Source: an uncultured Bacilli bacterium
Lineage (GTDB): Bacteria; Bacillota_I; Bacilli_A; RF39; UBA660
NCBI GenBank assembly: GCA_910584165.1
Contig: CAJTZU010000002.1
Coordinates: 77,038 to 141,037 of the forward strand
Direction: 5' to 3'
DNA: 64,000 nucleotides
Positions within the stretch are counted from its first letter, which is position 1, and every line of letters starts with the position of its first letter. The notes below the pieces were generated by a model, which did not search any database, was not told where the DNA came from, and worked only from the letters and a program-made list of their open reading frames with translations. Below, piece by piece: positions 26,181 through 36,042 of the stretch. Position numbers and translations under genes: made by a program.

Positions 26181-27818
26181 ATGAAATCAATGAAAGAACA
26201 ACCTACCTATGTATTTGGTCATAAAAAACCTGATACAGATAGTGTTTGCAGCGCAATCTCTCTTGCTTACTTAAAAAATGCATTGGGCACTAAATCTATT
26301 CCTACCATTTTAGGAACTTTAAATACGGAAACCAAATTTGTTTTAAAATATTTTCAAGAAAAAGAGCCTAGATATTTGAATGATGTTAAATTACAAATTA
26401 GAGATATTGATTATGGTAGAAATCTTTATTGTGATAGGCATGAATCTCTATATAATACAATTTCCTACATGAGAAAAAATCATTTAAGCTCTATTCCTAT
26501 CGTAGATGATAAAAGAAAATTTTTAGGGCTTCTTTCTATGAAGGATATTACAAATGAATTAATTAGTTGGGACTATGATGTTATCAATACTTCCTTTGAT
26601 AATATATTACATACATTAGAAGCAGAAATTGTTTTAAAATTTGATGAAGAAATAACAGGAAATGTTATGGTTGCATCCTTCAGAAGTACTACCTTTATTA
26701 AAGATATTGAATTAGATAGTAATTCTATTTTAATTGTTGGAGATAGACATAGTATTATTGAATACGCTGTTGAAAGAGGCGTAAAAATGCTGATAGTAAC
26801 AGGAAGTAATGACATTAAACCAGAGCATGTTGAAATTGCCAGAAAAAATCATGTTAATATTATTAAAACATTCTTAAGAACTTTTAACGTTGTTAAAGTT
26901 GTTGGTATGTGTAATTATGCAGAAACTTTAATGTGTGAAAAAAATATTGTATCTGTTCAAGAAAAAGATTATGTAAATACTTTTTCAGACTTAACTAATA
27001 AACTTCGATATAAAGTTTTCCCAGTATTGGATCAAGATAAAACTTGTTTAGGGGTTATTCAATTAGCAGATTTAGTAAATAAGCATCGAAAAAAAGTTAT
27101 TTTAGTTGACCATAATGAAAGAGAACAAAGTGTTGACGGATTAGAAGAAGCGGAAATTGTAGAAATTGTTGACCATCATAAAATTGGTACAATTGGTACT
27201 ACTCAACCAATTAATTTTAGAAATATGACAGTTGGTTGTACGGCCAGTATCATTTACCTTCTATTTAAAGAAAACAAAGTAGATATTCCTAAAAATATTG
27301 CAGGTCTTATGTTATCTGCTATCATTTCTGATACTTTATTATTTCGTTCTCCTACTGCTACGGAATTAGATAAAGAAATAGCTTTCAATTTATCACAAAT
27401 TGCAGAAGTAAATCTTGAAGAATATGGTTATGAAATGCTAAAAAGTGGCTCTTCTTTAGAAGGCAAATCTATTGAGGACATTTTATTTACTGATTTAAAA
27501 ACCTATGCATTAGATGATTCTAAATGTGGAGTTGCTCAAATTAATACATTAAATATTGAAGAAATTGAAAAACAAAAAGAAGAATTATGTTCTCTGATTG
27601 AGCAAACTTCAAAAGAACAGAATTATCAAAATCTATTATTACTGGCAACAGATATCATTAAAGAGGGTTCTTATATCTATTATAATGAAGCAAGTAAAAA
27701 TATGATTATGAAAGCATTTGGTGTAGAAAACTTATCACAGGGTTACTTCTTACCTAATATTGTTTCACGTAAAAAACAAATTATGCCTATTATTTTAGAT
27801 ATTTTAGAAAATAAATAA
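26181..27818 (+). CDS. ppaC: Manganese-dependent inorganic pyrophosphatase with CBS-DRTGG insert
   Basis: A 545-residue family II pyrophosphatase. The DHH domain starts at YVFGHKKPDTDSVCSA and resumes after the insert with ILVDHNE and the signature VDHHKIGTI, followed by a DHHA2 domain (residues about 410-545). Between them sit two CBS motifs and a DRTGG domain (about 65-300), which in clostridial enzymes bind AMP/ADP and diadenosine polyphosphates to tune activity. The enzyme drives biosynthesis by cleaving PPi. Monocistronic, with its own promoter and terminator. Confidence 0.94.
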   Translation: MKSMKEQPTYVFGHKKPDTDSVCSAISLAYLKNALGTKSIPTILGTLNTETKFVLKYFQEKEPRYLNDVKLQIRDIDYGRNLYCDRHESLYNTISYMRKNHLSSIPIVDDKRKFLGLLSMKDITNELISWDYDVINTSFDNILHTLEAEIVLKFDEEITGNVMVASFRSTTFIKDIELDSNSILIVGDRHSIIEYAVERGVKMLIVTGSNDIKPEHVEIARKNHVNIIKTFLRTFNVVKVVGMCNYAETLMCEKNIVSVQEKDYVNTFSDLTNKLRYKVFPVLDQDKTCLGVIQLADLVNKHRKKVILVDHNEREQSVDGLEEAEIVEIVDHHKIGTIGTTQPINFRNMTVGCTASIIYLLFKENKVDIPKNIAGLMLSAIISDTLLFRSPTATELDKEIAFNLSQIAEVNLEEYGYEMLKSGSSLEGKSIEDILFTDLKTYALDDSKCGVAQINTLNIEEIEKQKEELCSLIEQTSKEQNYQNLLLLATDIIKEGSYIYYNEASKNMIMKAFGVENLSQGYFLPNIVSRKKQIMPIILDILENK

Positions 27819-27822
27819 CTTC

Positions 27823-27850
27823 ATAGAGGTTATTTATTTTTGTAAAATTT
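27823..27850 (+). terminator. Terminator after ppaC
   Basis: Stem AAATAAC / GTTATTT with a 9-nt loop, followed by ATTTTTG. Confidence 0.65.
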
Positions 27851-27926
27851 TGTCTAATTAATCATTGTTAATTAATTTAAGGTTGATACTTTTTTCCTTA
27901 TATGCTACTTTTAAATTGGTGAGAAT

Positions 27927-28769
27927 ATGAATGAAAATAATAATATAAATCTTGTACCTAATCAAAATGGATATCCTCCAAAAAAGAAAAGTCCAATACT
28001 TGTAATTGTACTCATTGGAATCATTTTAATAGCTGTAATTACAATTGTTGCTTTCTTACTTTTAAATAATTCTGATAAGAAGGAATCTCCAAAAAGAAAA
28101 GAAAGTAATACAAATATGAATACAAACTCTAATACCAACTCCAATATAAAAACAAATTGGAGTGGTATCTATGAAAACAATGAAGGCACGATTACTATTT
28201 ATCAAATCAACGAAGAGCTTCTCCATTTTGATTTAGCTTTAAATGGAGGAAATGCCAGCGGTTCTGCTAATATATCTGAAAATGTTGCTGAAGGAAAAAT
28301 ATTTTCTACTTATACCTTTACATGGAATAATGGAAAAATTGAATTTACCACGAATGATGAAGATTTAAAAGCTGGTTCTTTTACAAAAAAAGAAGACTAT
28401 AGCAAAGAGCAATATTATAAAGATAATTATGGGGATCCTAGTTACTTAAATAGTTCTATTAATGGAGTCTTTAAAAAGGATGATAGTACAATTACTATTT
28501 ATCAAACAAAAGAAAGCCAAGCCGAAATTTTAATATCACAAAAATTCTCTGTTTATTCGATGTCTATTCCTATCGTTAATGGTGCATTAAGCATAGAACA
28601 AGAAAGTTTTGGAGATATTGAAAAAATTAATATTACTTTTACAAATGATAGCATAACAGTAACTGCTTCTAGTAGTGATACAGATTCCTTATTAAACCGT
28701 ATTAATGGTTCTTATAAAAAAGAGAAAAGTTATACTATGGATGATATTTTAAGCGAGAATAAACAATAA
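27927..28769 (+). CDS. Membrane-anchored protein with an internally duplicated beta-rich domain
   Basis: A 280-residue protein. A short Asn/Pro/Lys-rich cytoplasmic start, one membrane helix (about 24-48), an Asn/Ser/Thr linker with NTNSNTNSN, then two similar units of about 95 residues. They begin SGIYENNEGTITIYQ (about 76) and NGVFKKDDSTITIYQ (about 177). The DNA under the two TITIYQ segments is also nearly identical, so the duplication looks fairly recent. No enzyme motif is seen. Confidence 0.65.
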   Translation: MNENNNINLVPNQNGYPPKKKSPILVIVLIGIILIAVITIVAFLLLNNSDKKESPKRKESNTNMNTNSNTNSNIKTNWSGIYENNEGTITIYQINEELLHFDLALNGGNASGSANISENVAEGKIFSTYTFTWNNGKIEFTTNDEDLKAGSFTKKEDYSKEQYYKDNYGDPSYLNSSINGVFKKDDSTITIYQTKESQAEILISQKFSVYSMSIPIVNGALSIEQESFGDIEKINITFTNDSITVTASSSDTDSLLNRINGSYKKEKSYTMDDILSENKQ

Positions 28770-28772
28770 TAA

Positions 28773-28802
28773 AAAACAGATATTCAATTGAATATCTGTT
28801 TT
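28773..28802. terminator. Bidirectional terminator between the duplicated-domain gene and mfd
   Basis: A perfect 13-bp palindromic stem (AAAACAGATATTC and its complement) with an AATT loop. A and T runs flank it on both sides between convergent genes. Confidence 0.9.
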
Positions 28803-28803
28803 A

Positions 28804-31800
28804 TTATAATTTTAAAGATTCCTTTAAAATCTTTAGTAAATCCATTAAATAATAAATATAATGTTTATCTAGGTTTACCGTATCTAATGTAATAATTAGT
28901 TCCTTATTTTTCATACCAAAGCGGAATTTACGAGTTAAGGAACAAACACGTAGGAATAACTCGTCTCCATTTACTTTTTCCGTTAATTCTCTTGGTATAT
29001 GAACTTCAATAAAATTCTTTGTCTGAACAATTCTGTTGATAGATAATTCTTTCGCTTTATTTTCAAACAATTCTTCACGCATATAAATTAAAATATCTTC
29101 ACTTAAAGTACCAAATCTATCTTCTAATTCTTGCTTGATTCTTTCAAAATCTTCTTCATTTTGAATCTTATTAATCATCTTATGAATTTCTATTTTCAAA
29201 TCCTCTTCAGCAACATAATCATCATCAATAGAGGTAGCAACTTCTAATAATGGTTGTTCTGCTACAGACTCCTCTTCTTCCACCTTTTTGCCCTTTAATT
29301 TATTTACTTCGTCATTAAGCATTCGAATAAATAATTCTACCCCCACAGAATCTACAAATCCTGCTTGTTCACTACCTAAAATATCCCCTGCTCCACGAAT
29401 CGATAAATCTCTCATCGCAATACTAAAGCCACTACCTAATTCGGTAAATTCCTTAATAACACTTAGTCTTTTTGTTGCTATGTCAGATAATACTTTTCCT
29501 TTATTATACATGAGATAACAGTAAGCAATTTTATTACTTCTGCCTACTCTACCACGAATTTGATATAGCTGAGATAAGCCAAATCTATCCGCATCTATAA
29601 TAATTAACGTATTAACGCTTGGAATATCAATACCAGTTTCAATAATGGTTGTACAAAGAAGAATATCATACTCTCTTTCCATAAAATGAATCATAACATC
29701 TTCTAATTCTTTCTTATCCATTTGACCATGAGCACATACAATTCTTGCTTCTGGTACTAAAGACGCAATCTCTCTAGCTTTAGTTTCCATATCATCAATA
29801 TGATTATAAAGAATAAATACTTGACCATTACGAGCCATTTCTTTATAAATAGCGTCCTTAATAATCTGCTTATTTTCTTCTAATACATAAGTTTGAACAG
29901 GATACCTATTCGTTGGTGGAGTCTCAATTAAAGATAGACTTCTAACCCCTGTCATAGACATTTGAAGAGTTCTTGGAATTGGGGTTGCTGAAAGCGTTAA
30001 AACATCAATATTCGCCTTATATTGCTTAATTTTCTCTTTATGTTTCACGCCAAACCTTTGCTCTTCATCTATAACTAAAAGTCCTAAATTCTTAAACTCA
30101 ATATCTTCACTTAAAATTCTATGGGTACCAATTAATAAATCTACTTTTCCCTCTTTTAATCTCTCCAATACTTGTTTTTGTTTTTTAGGAGTTACAAAAC
30201 GATTTAATAACTCTATTTCTACGGGAAAATTCTTAAATCTATCCATAGCATTATGATAATGTTGACTTGATAAAATAGTCGTAGGACAAAGAAAGGCTAC
30301 TTGCTTTCCAGATAATATGGCTTTAAAAATAGCACGAAAGGCAACTTCTGTTTTTCCATATCCTACATCTCCGCATAATAATCTATCCATAGGATGCGTG
30401 CTTTCCATATCTTTTTTTATTTCTTCAATAACCCTTAATTGGTCGACTGTCTCATCATAAATAAACTCTTTTTCAAATTGAATTTGTTCTTCCTCATCTT
30501 TTTGAAAAGCAAATCCTACTGTACTTTCCCTTAATGCATATAACTGTAGTAAATCCGCAGCAATACTTTCTATCTTATTCTTTACTCTTAACTTTGTTTT
30601 TTGCCATTCTACGCCACCTAATTTGTTTAATTTAGGGGCTACGCCATCGGATGTCGAATACTTACTGATGAGTTCTAATTTCTCAACTGGAATATATAAT
30701 TTATCTCCTGCTTTATATTCCAACATCAAATAGTCTTTTTTTAATCCATTCTTCATCAATGTCTTAATACCACAGTATCTACCAATACCATGGACATTAT
30801 GAACAATATAATCTCCTATTTCTAATTTATTAATATCACGAACCTTACTACCCATCTTAAAGTTTGTTTTATAAGCATTACTAGATTCTTTTTGATTAAA
30901 TATTTCTTTTTCACTAATAACAACATATTTTTTATAAATATATCCTTCTGATATTTTTACTAAAATAATATTAATTTTATTTTCAAAGATTTCATTTTCG
31001 TTGGTTAAAATGATTTTGTCATTTTCTAAATAATCTATTAATTTATTTGCTAAATACCTGCTACCTAAACAAATAACAACTGTATTTTTATCTTTTAAAT
31101 ATTGATTTAATCGTTTATTAATTTCAGCTGCATTTCCTTTAAAATTCTCAACTGGATAAGATTCATACTTTTCTACTTTTTTAGCTGTTTTTACTTCATT
31201 ATCAAAATTAATAAGATAAAGAACATATGCAGGTACAGTAAAAGGAAACATATATGTGGTAGAAGCTGGTTCTTCATTATTTTTCTTATATTCTTCTACT
31301 TCTTCAAAGAGAATAGTAGCACTCGCTTCTATAGACTGATAATCATTGAAGACTACTAATGGATTATCTACGTATTCCCATAAATGAGCAGGAGTTATAT
31401 AATTTGGTAAGTTCTTCTGCTTCTCCTCTATTTCTAAAGGCTTACCAATTAAAAACTCTGTATTAGGGGAAATAGAAACTTCCTTTTTAGGTACAATTGT
31501 CAATTGCGTTTCTACATTAAACTCACGAATACTTTCAATTGTATCTCCCCAATATTCAATACGAATCGGATTATCTGCACCTATTGGGAAAATATCAATA
31601 ACATATCCACGAACAGCTATTTCTCCTGTCTTATTAACTAAAGTTTCTCTTGTATAACCAATAGAAAACAATTTATCTACAAGACTTTTAACAGCATAAT
31701 CTTCATTTACTTTTAATGTAATATAACTATCTTTATAAATCTCTTTAGGAGGTAAAAAGCGGAGGTATCCCATTAAATTTGTTACAATAATACATTTTTC

Positions 31801-32097
31801 TTCTGTTATTTTTTTTAACGTTTCTAATCTAGATATTTTTAATTCTGGAGAGATTGCTAAAGCCTCGCTCGTTAAAAAATCATCCATTGGAAAGAAATAA
31901 ACTGACTTTGTGTAATTTAGGAACTTTTGATAATAAAGATTTGCTTCGTATAAAGAAGAGCACACGAAAAGAACAGATTGCTCTTTACTTTCAAACTGTT
32001 TCGTAATATATTGTACTTTTAATTCTGGTGTTAAACCAGTAATACTGTCTTTTTCCTTTAAGACTTCTTCTTTTGTAAATATAGAAAACATGCTCAT
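28804..32097 (-). CDS. mfd: Transcription-repair coupling factor Mfd
   Basis: A 1,097-residue protein, slightly short of the usual 1,150. UvrB-like N-terminal region, the RNA-polymerase-interacting domain (IGDYIVHNVHGIGRY, about residue 470), and RecG-like helicase motifs GDVGYGKTEVAFRA (Walker A), DEEQRFG (motif II) and TLSATPIPRTLQMS (motif III). C-terminal TRCF domain. It removes stalled RNA polymerase and recruits UvrA. AAGGAGG lies 5 nt before ATG 32097, which decides the start over an ATG 13 codons upstream that overlaps pth. Confidence 0.96.
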   Translation of the reverse strand: MSMFSIFTKEEVLKEKDSITGLTPELKVQYITKQFESKEQSVLFVCSSLYEANLYYQKFLNYTKSVYFFPMDDFLTSEALAISPELKISRLETLKKITEEKCIIVTNLMGYLRFLPPKEIYKDSYITLKVNEDYAVKSLVDKLFSIGYTRETLVNKTGEIAVRGYVIDIFPIGADNPIRIEYWGDTIESIREFNVETQLTIVPKKEVSISPNTEFLIGKPLEIEEKQKNLPNYITPAHLWEYVDNPLVVFNDYQSIEASATILFEEVEEYKKNNEEPASTTYMFPFTVPAYVLYLINFDNEVKTAKKVEKYESYPVENFKGNAAEINKRLNQYLKDKNTVVICLGSRYLANKLIDYLENDKIILTNENEIFENKINIILVKISEGYIYKKYVVISEKEIFNQKESSNAYKTNFKMGSKVRDINKLEIGDYIVHNVHGIGRYCGIKTLMKNGLKKDYLMLEYKAGDKLYIPVEKLELISKYSTSDGVAPKLNKLGGVEWQKTKLRVKNKIESIAADLLQLYALRESTVGFAFQKDEEEQIQFEKEFIYDETVDQLRVIEEIKKDMESTHPMDRLLCGDVGYGKTEVAFRAIFKAILSGKQVAFLCPTTILSSQHYHNAMDRFKNFPVEIELLNRFVTPKKQKQVLERLKEGKVDLLIGTHRILSEDIEFKNLGLLVIDEEQRFGVKHKEKIKQYKANIDVLTLSATPIPRTLQMSMTGVRSLSLIETPPTNRYPVQTYVLEENKQIIKDAIYKEMARNGQVFILYNHIDDMETKAREIASLVPEARIVCAHGQMDKKELEDVMIHFMEREYDILLCTTIIETGIDIPSVNTLIIIDADRFGLSQLYQIRGRVGRSNKIAYCYLMYNKGKVLSDIATKRLSVIKEFTELGSGFSIAMRDLSIRGAGDILGSEQAGFVDSVGVELFIRMLNDEVNKLKGKKVEEEESVAEQPLLEVATSIDDDYVAEEDLKIEIHKMINKIQNEEDFERIKQELEDRFGTLSEDILIYMREELFENKAKELSINRIVQTKNFIEVHIPRELTEKVNGDELFLRVCSLTRKFRFGMKNKELIITLDTVNLDKHYIYYLMDLLKILKESLKL

Positions 32098-32132
32098 AAG
32101 TTCCTCCTTAAACGCCAAAAATGATAAATTTA

Positions 32133-32693
32133 TCATTTACCATTATATTTATTCATTAAATTCTCAAATGTCATTTTTGGATAATCTTTAAAAATATCTA
32201 CTATTTTATCTAAAGTTTTATCCATAAGATTTTTCTCTTCCCCAGAGAAATGACCTAGTACATAATCTTTAGTATCTCTTGTTTTATCATTAGAGATTCC
32301 AAATTTAATACGTTTATATTCCTTAGTTTGTAAGTGTTGCTCAATATTTTTAATACCATTATGACCACCACTACTACCCTGATACCTTAATCTATAAGTT
32401 CCTACACTCGTATCTAAATCATCATAAATGATTAGGATGTCAGATATTGGTATTTTAAAGAACTGAACATAATCTTTAATCACTTCTCCTGATAAATTCA
32501 TATATTTCTGAGGTTTTAAAAGAATATATTTTTCTCCTTCATAATACCCTTCTGCATAAATTCCTTGAAATTTCTCTTTTTGAAATTCAACATTTAAAAA
32601 TTTAGCAATTCTATCCAAAGCCATAAATCCTACATTATGTCTTGTATTTTCATATTCTTTACCAGGATTACCTAAACCTACTATTAATTTCAT
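32133..32693 (-). CDS. pth: Peptidyl-tRNA hydrolase
   Basis: A 186-residue Pth. The conserved start is VGLGNPGKEYENTRHNVGF with catalytic His about residue 20. Later motifs are PQKYMNLSG, YDDLDTSVG and GSSGGHNGIKNI. It releases peptides from dropped-off peptidyl-tRNAs. Its ATG overlaps the TGA stop of rsmI (ATGA), evidence that TGA is a true stop here. pth-mfd adjacency matches Bacillus. Confidence 0.96.
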   Translation of the reverse strand: MKLIVGLGNPGKEYENTRHNVGFMALDRIAKFLNVEFQKEKFQGIYAEGYYEGEKYILLKPQKYMNLSGEVIKDYVQFFKIPISDILIIYDDLDTSVGTYRLRYQGSSGGHNGIKNIEQHLQTKEYKRIKFGISNDKTRDTKDYVLGHFSGEEKNLMDKTLDKIVDIFKDYPKMTFENLMNKYNGK

Positions 32694-33541
32694 TTAGTAC
32701 CTCCTACTTTTAAGTACTCCTCATAAACTTCACTTTTTTTCATATTACGCTCTTTTGCGACTTGTTTCATCGCATCCATCTTACTCATTCCATCTTCTAA
32801 ATAGAGATTAACATGTTCAATAAGTGATAAATTAGAAAAATCTTCATTTTCTTTATTTCCCTCAACTACCAACACCATCTCCCCTTTTAAATCAAGGGAT
32901 TGATTGAGAAAAGTGGAAATCGTTCCACGATAAATTTCTTCGTATTTTTTTGTTATTTCCCGGGAAATAGTCATTTTTCTATTATTTCCCAAAACTTTTG
33001 AGAGACTTTCTAAAGTCTCTTGTAAACGGTGCGGAGCCTCATAAAAAATCATCGTTGCTTTTTCATTTTTTAAAGCTTCTAATTCTTTTTCTCTTTTAGA
33101 TTCCTTACTATTTAAAAAACCATAAAATAAAAATGGCATAGGCGCTAAACCTGACATAATAAGAGCAGGTATTAATGCTGTTGCACCTGGCAAGCCAACG
33201 ACATTATACCCTTCTTCTATAACATATCGAGCAAGTTCATATCCAGGATCACTAATAACAGGTGTTCCCCTATCACTTACTAAACCAACACTTTTTCCTT
33301 GTTTTAAATACTCTAATACCTTTTCATGATTATGAGTTTCATTATGCTCATGATTCGGAATCAACTTCTTTTTTAATCCTAAATAATTTAAAAATAGACC
33401 TGTTTCACGTGTATCTTCACAAAAAACAACTTCTACTTCCTCTAATACTTTGACTGTCCTGTAAGTAATATCATCCATATTTCCAATAGGAGTTGGTATT
33501 AAATAAAGGGTTGGACTACCATCATAACTTTTCTGTGACAT
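32690..33541 (-). CDS. rsmI: 16S rRNA (cytidine1402-2'-O)-methyltransferase
   Basis: A 283-residue tetrapyrrole-methylase-fold enzyme. Motifs: IPTPIGNMDDITYR (residues about 13-26), EDTRETG, and GTPVISDPGYELAR. It adds a 2'-O-methyl to C1402 in the decoding centre of 16S rRNA. GGTGA 5 nt before ATG 33541 favours that start over one eight codons upstream. The coding sequence contains a perfect Noc-box palindrome, listed separately. Confidence 0.94.
   Translation of the reverse strand: MSQKSYDGSPTLYLIPTPIGNMDDITYRTVKVLEEVEVVFCEDTRETGLFLNYLGLKKKLIPNHEHNETHNHEKVLEYLKQGKSVGLVSDRGTPVISDPGYELARYVIEEGYNVVGLPGATALIPALIMSGLAPMPFLFYGFLNSKESKREKELEALKNEKATMIFYEAPHRLQETLESLSKVLGNNRKMTISREITKKYEEIYRGTISTFLNQSLDLKGEMVLVVEGNKENEDFSNLSLIEHVNLYLEDGMSKMDAMKQVAKERNMKKSEVYEEYLKVGGTK
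32955..32968. promoter_or_regulatory. Candidate Noc-binding site (NBS)
   Basis: ATTTCCCGGGAAAT, identical to the B. subtilis Noc-box consensus, extended to a 16-bp perfect palindrome with T and A at the ends. It lies in the rsmI coding region; Noc boxes in Bacillus are often intragenic. A Noc-like gene is present in this window at 62,913. Confidence 0.6.
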
Positions 33542-33551
33542 AAAATCACCT

Positions 33552-34277
33552 CTAATTCTCTTCAAAAAACTTTTTTACTTCTTCTGTATATTCTCCATCT
33601 TTCGTATGACTATACAAAGGATTCAATACTTTAAGACCAGTTTTTCCTAATTTTCTTCCTTCAATTAATAAAATATTGGCTTCTTCATCTGGATGGGGAT
33701 AAACAAACTGTATTCTTTTAGGTTCTATATGATATTTTCTCATCAATTCTAAGATTTCTACTAAACGCTCTGGTCTATGGACAATTCCTAAAACACCATT
33801 AAAAGTAAGAAGTCTACTACTAATTTGCATTAATTGTTCTAAATTCAAATATACTTCATGCCTTGCGATGGTTTTATAAGTACTTTCATTTACATTAGAA
33901 TCCTCCTTATATTTAAAATAAGGAGGATTACAAGTAATAATATCAAATGAGTTATCTTTAAAAGTTTTGGATACTTCGTTGATATCTCCTTCCATAATTT
34001 CTATTCTATCTTCTAAATGATTACAACTAACAGAATCGATAGCTAGAGAAGCTACTTCAGATTGTAGCTCAACTCCTATGATAGAAGCACCTGTTTTTGT
34101 AGATAAAATAAGGGGTATTGGAGCATTTCCACATCCAATATCTAATATCTTTTTAGCTTTCTTTGAAATTGTAATAAAATTCGGTAATAATACCGAATCT
34201 AACGAAAAATGAAACATACTTGTATCTTGATAAATATATAGGTCTTTATACCCTAATAAGTAGTTTTTAACCTTCAT
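33552..34277 (-). CDS. tRNA1(Val) (adenine37-N6)-methyltransferase family protein (YabB)
   Basis: A 241-residue class I methyltransferase. SAM loop ILDIGCGNAPIPL (residues about 44-56) and the amino-methylase motif ITCNPPYFK (about 126-134). Family members modify A37 of tRNA or act on protein/DNA N atoms. In B. subtilis yabB lies between yaaT-yabA and rsmI, as here (yabA is missing). Its start overlaps the end of ricT by 11 nt. Confidence 0.88.
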   Translation of the reverse strand: MKVKNYLLGYKDLYIYQDTSMFHFSLDSVLLPNFITISKKAKKILDIGCGNAPIPLILSTKTGASIIGVELQSEVASLAIDSVSCNHLEDRIEIMEGDINEVSKTFKDNSFDIITCNPPYFKYKEDSNVNESTYKTIARHEVYLNLEQLMQISSRLLTFNGVLGIVHRPERLVEILELMRKYHIEPKRIQFVYPHPDEEANILLIEGRKLGKTGLKVLNPLYSHTKDGEYTEEVKKFFEEN

Positions 34278-35061
34278 TCTTCTCTTTTTCCAATTCTACA
34301 ATTCCAACGTCAGGAATATTTACACGATAAGTACCTTTTAAAATATCAATACTAATTACTTTTCCTTCCCCTTGTTCTGTTTGGACTTTCTTTCCTACTT
34401 TAGGCATACCTTGACGTAAGTCTTTATAACATTCATCCTCATATTTTAAGCAACATAAAAGTCTTCCACACACCCCATTGATTTTCGTTGGATTTAAAGC
34501 AATATTTTGATTTTTAGCCATATTGATAGAAACAGAATCAAAGTCTGATAAATACTTTGCACAACAAAGAGGTCTTCCACAACTTCCATAGCCACCTACT
34601 TCTTTGGCTTTATCACGAACACCAATTTGTCTTAATTCTATTCTAGTTTTATAGATAGTCGCTAAATCCTTAGCTAAAGAACGGAAGTCAACTCTTTCAT
34701 CAGCCATAAAACGGAAGAACAATTGAGATCTATCTAATGTATAACTAGCATCAATAATATACATCTTTAATTTGTATTTATCAATTAAATCTCTACATTT
34801 TTTCAATGCCTTTTTAGCGTCTTCCCTATTCTTTTCGTTTTTCTTTAAATCTTTATCTGTAGCTTTCCTAATAATTCTAGAAAGTGCTGATTTTAATTTT
34901 TCATCTTCCATTTCAAATGGTTCTGTTGCAATATAGCCTAATTGTTCTCCTCTTTCTGTTTCTACGACAACAGGTTCTTTTAAAGTATATTCTTCATCTC
35001 CTGGAGAAAAGTGATAAACCTTACCATTTTCTTTATAATTTACACCAATTACACGAATCAC
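34267..35061 (-). CDS. ricT: RicT/YaaT, regulatory iron-sulfur protein
   Basis: A 264-residue PSP1-domain protein. The Cys-rich signatures GSCGRPLCCAKYL and GVCGRLLCCLKYE (residues about 163-205) are those that bind Fe-S in the RicAFT complex. With RicA and RicF it stimulates RNase Y cleavage and the phosphorelay to Spo0A, so it influences sporulation and competence. Starts with GTG, overlapping the holB stop (TAGTG) behind GAGGTG. C-terminal Lys/Glu-rich tail. Confidence 0.93.
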   Translation of the reverse strand: MIRVIGVNYKENGKVYHFSPGDEEYTLKEPVVVETERGEQLGYIATEPFEMEDEKLKSALSRIIRKATDKDLKKNEKNREDAKKALKKCRDLIDKYKLKMYIIDASYTLDRSQLFFRFMADERVDFRSLAKDLATIYKTRIELRQIGVRDKAKEVGGYGSCGRPLCCAKYLSDFDSVSINMAKNQNIALNPTKINGVCGRLLCCLKYEDECYKDLRQGMPKVGKKVQTEQGEGKVISIDILKGTYRVNIPDVGIVELEKEKNEG

Positions 35062-36026
35062 TATTTCACCTCCATTAAATCTATTACTAGCTTGTCCATT
35101 AACATGGTAGCATTTACATTAAATTTTATCTTTTCACTGAGTTCTAAAAGTATCTCTAATTTCTTACAAATAAATAAGGTAGAATTGCTCTCAGATATTT
35201 TGTGTATATCATCCGCATACTCTTTAAAAAACTCTAAATCTTTTCCTAATAAGTGGTTCAAAACATCTTTATAATACAGTATAAACCACTGAAAAACAAG
35301 ATATAACATTTTCTTATCATTAAACTTTTCTAGAAACGGCTTATTTTTATATATAATCGCCTGGTAACCGTTTTTTTCAAAAAAATTGATATATTCTACC
35401 ATAGAGGCTATTTTCTCCTCTGTATCGTCGTTATTTAAGAAATTATCAATTTCTTCTTGATTGTGAAAAGAATAATAAGCTAGTCTTGTTTTTGTATCTA
35501 AATTTTCATTTTTTAGTCTATTCTCTTTTTTTAAAGATAATACCTGACAACGTGAAACAATCGTATTCATTACCTGATAAGCATTATCCACTAAAAGAAT
35601 AGCAGTTATACCTGGTACTGGTTCTTCTAAAAATTTTAAAATAGAATTGGCAGAGGATGTATTTAATTTATCTGCCCCATCAATAATATAGATTTTTTGA
35701 TTACCTACTAAAGCTTTTCTATTAAATTCTTGTTGTAGTTCCTCTAACTGCTCTTTCTTAATCCATTGCCCATCTGGATGAATCATTTTTATTTCTAGAA
35801 AGTTACCATCATCAATTACCTTACATTGATTGCATCCATTACACTTTTCCACATTTGTATAATGATGTGGGCATAATAAGTATTTTGCAAAAGATAATGC
35901 GAAATCGTATCCTTTCGAATACCCATTTAATTCTACTAGGTAAGCATGAGTTACAGTATTCTTTTTAATAGCATTTAATAATGTTTGATAAATGATTGGC
36001 TGTTCTTGTTTATATTCGTCTAACAT
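35061..36026 (-). CDS. holB: DNA polymerase III delta-prime subunit
   Basis: A 321-residue clamp-loader subunit. N-terminal region TQ..AIKKNTVTHAYL-type start, a zinc module (CPHHYTNVEKCNGCNQC, about 54-70), IIDGADKLNTSSANSILKFLEEP and the SRCQ sensor motif. No intact Walker A, as expected for delta-prime. It works with DnaX and HolA to load DnaN. It follows bofA; tmk and yaaQ, which separate them in Bacillus, are absent. Confidence 0.92.
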   Translation of the reverse strand: MLDEYKQEQPIIYQTLLNAIKKNTVTHAYLVELNGYSKGYDFALSFAKYLLCPHHYTNVEKCNGCNQCKVIDDGNFLEIKMIHPDGQWIKKEQLEELQQEFNRKALVGNQKIYIIDGADKLNTSSANSILKFLEEPVPGITAILLVDNAYQVMNTIVSRCQVLSLKKENRLKNENLDTKTRLAYYSFHNQEEIDNFLNNDDTEEKIASMVEYINFFEKNGYQAIIYKNKPFLEKFNDKKMLYLVFQWFILYYKDVLNHLLGKDLEFFKEYADDIHKISESNSTLFICKKLEILLELSEKIKFNVNATMLMDKLVIDLMEVK

Positions 36027-36042
36027 ACTTACCTCCTACTAA

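Noticed and set aside
27761..27776. TGTTTCACGTAAAAAA in ppaC, 14 of 16 matches to parS
   Set aside because: Not a palindrome, and it encodes the conserved SRKKQ end of the pyrophosphatase. It could be a weak site, but the two perfect copies near ffs make it unnecessary.
33401..33416. TGTTTCACGTGTATCT in rsmI, 13 of 16 matches to parS
   Set aside because: It encodes part of the conserved EDTRETG motif of RsmI, the right arm is broken, and coding constraint explains the match.
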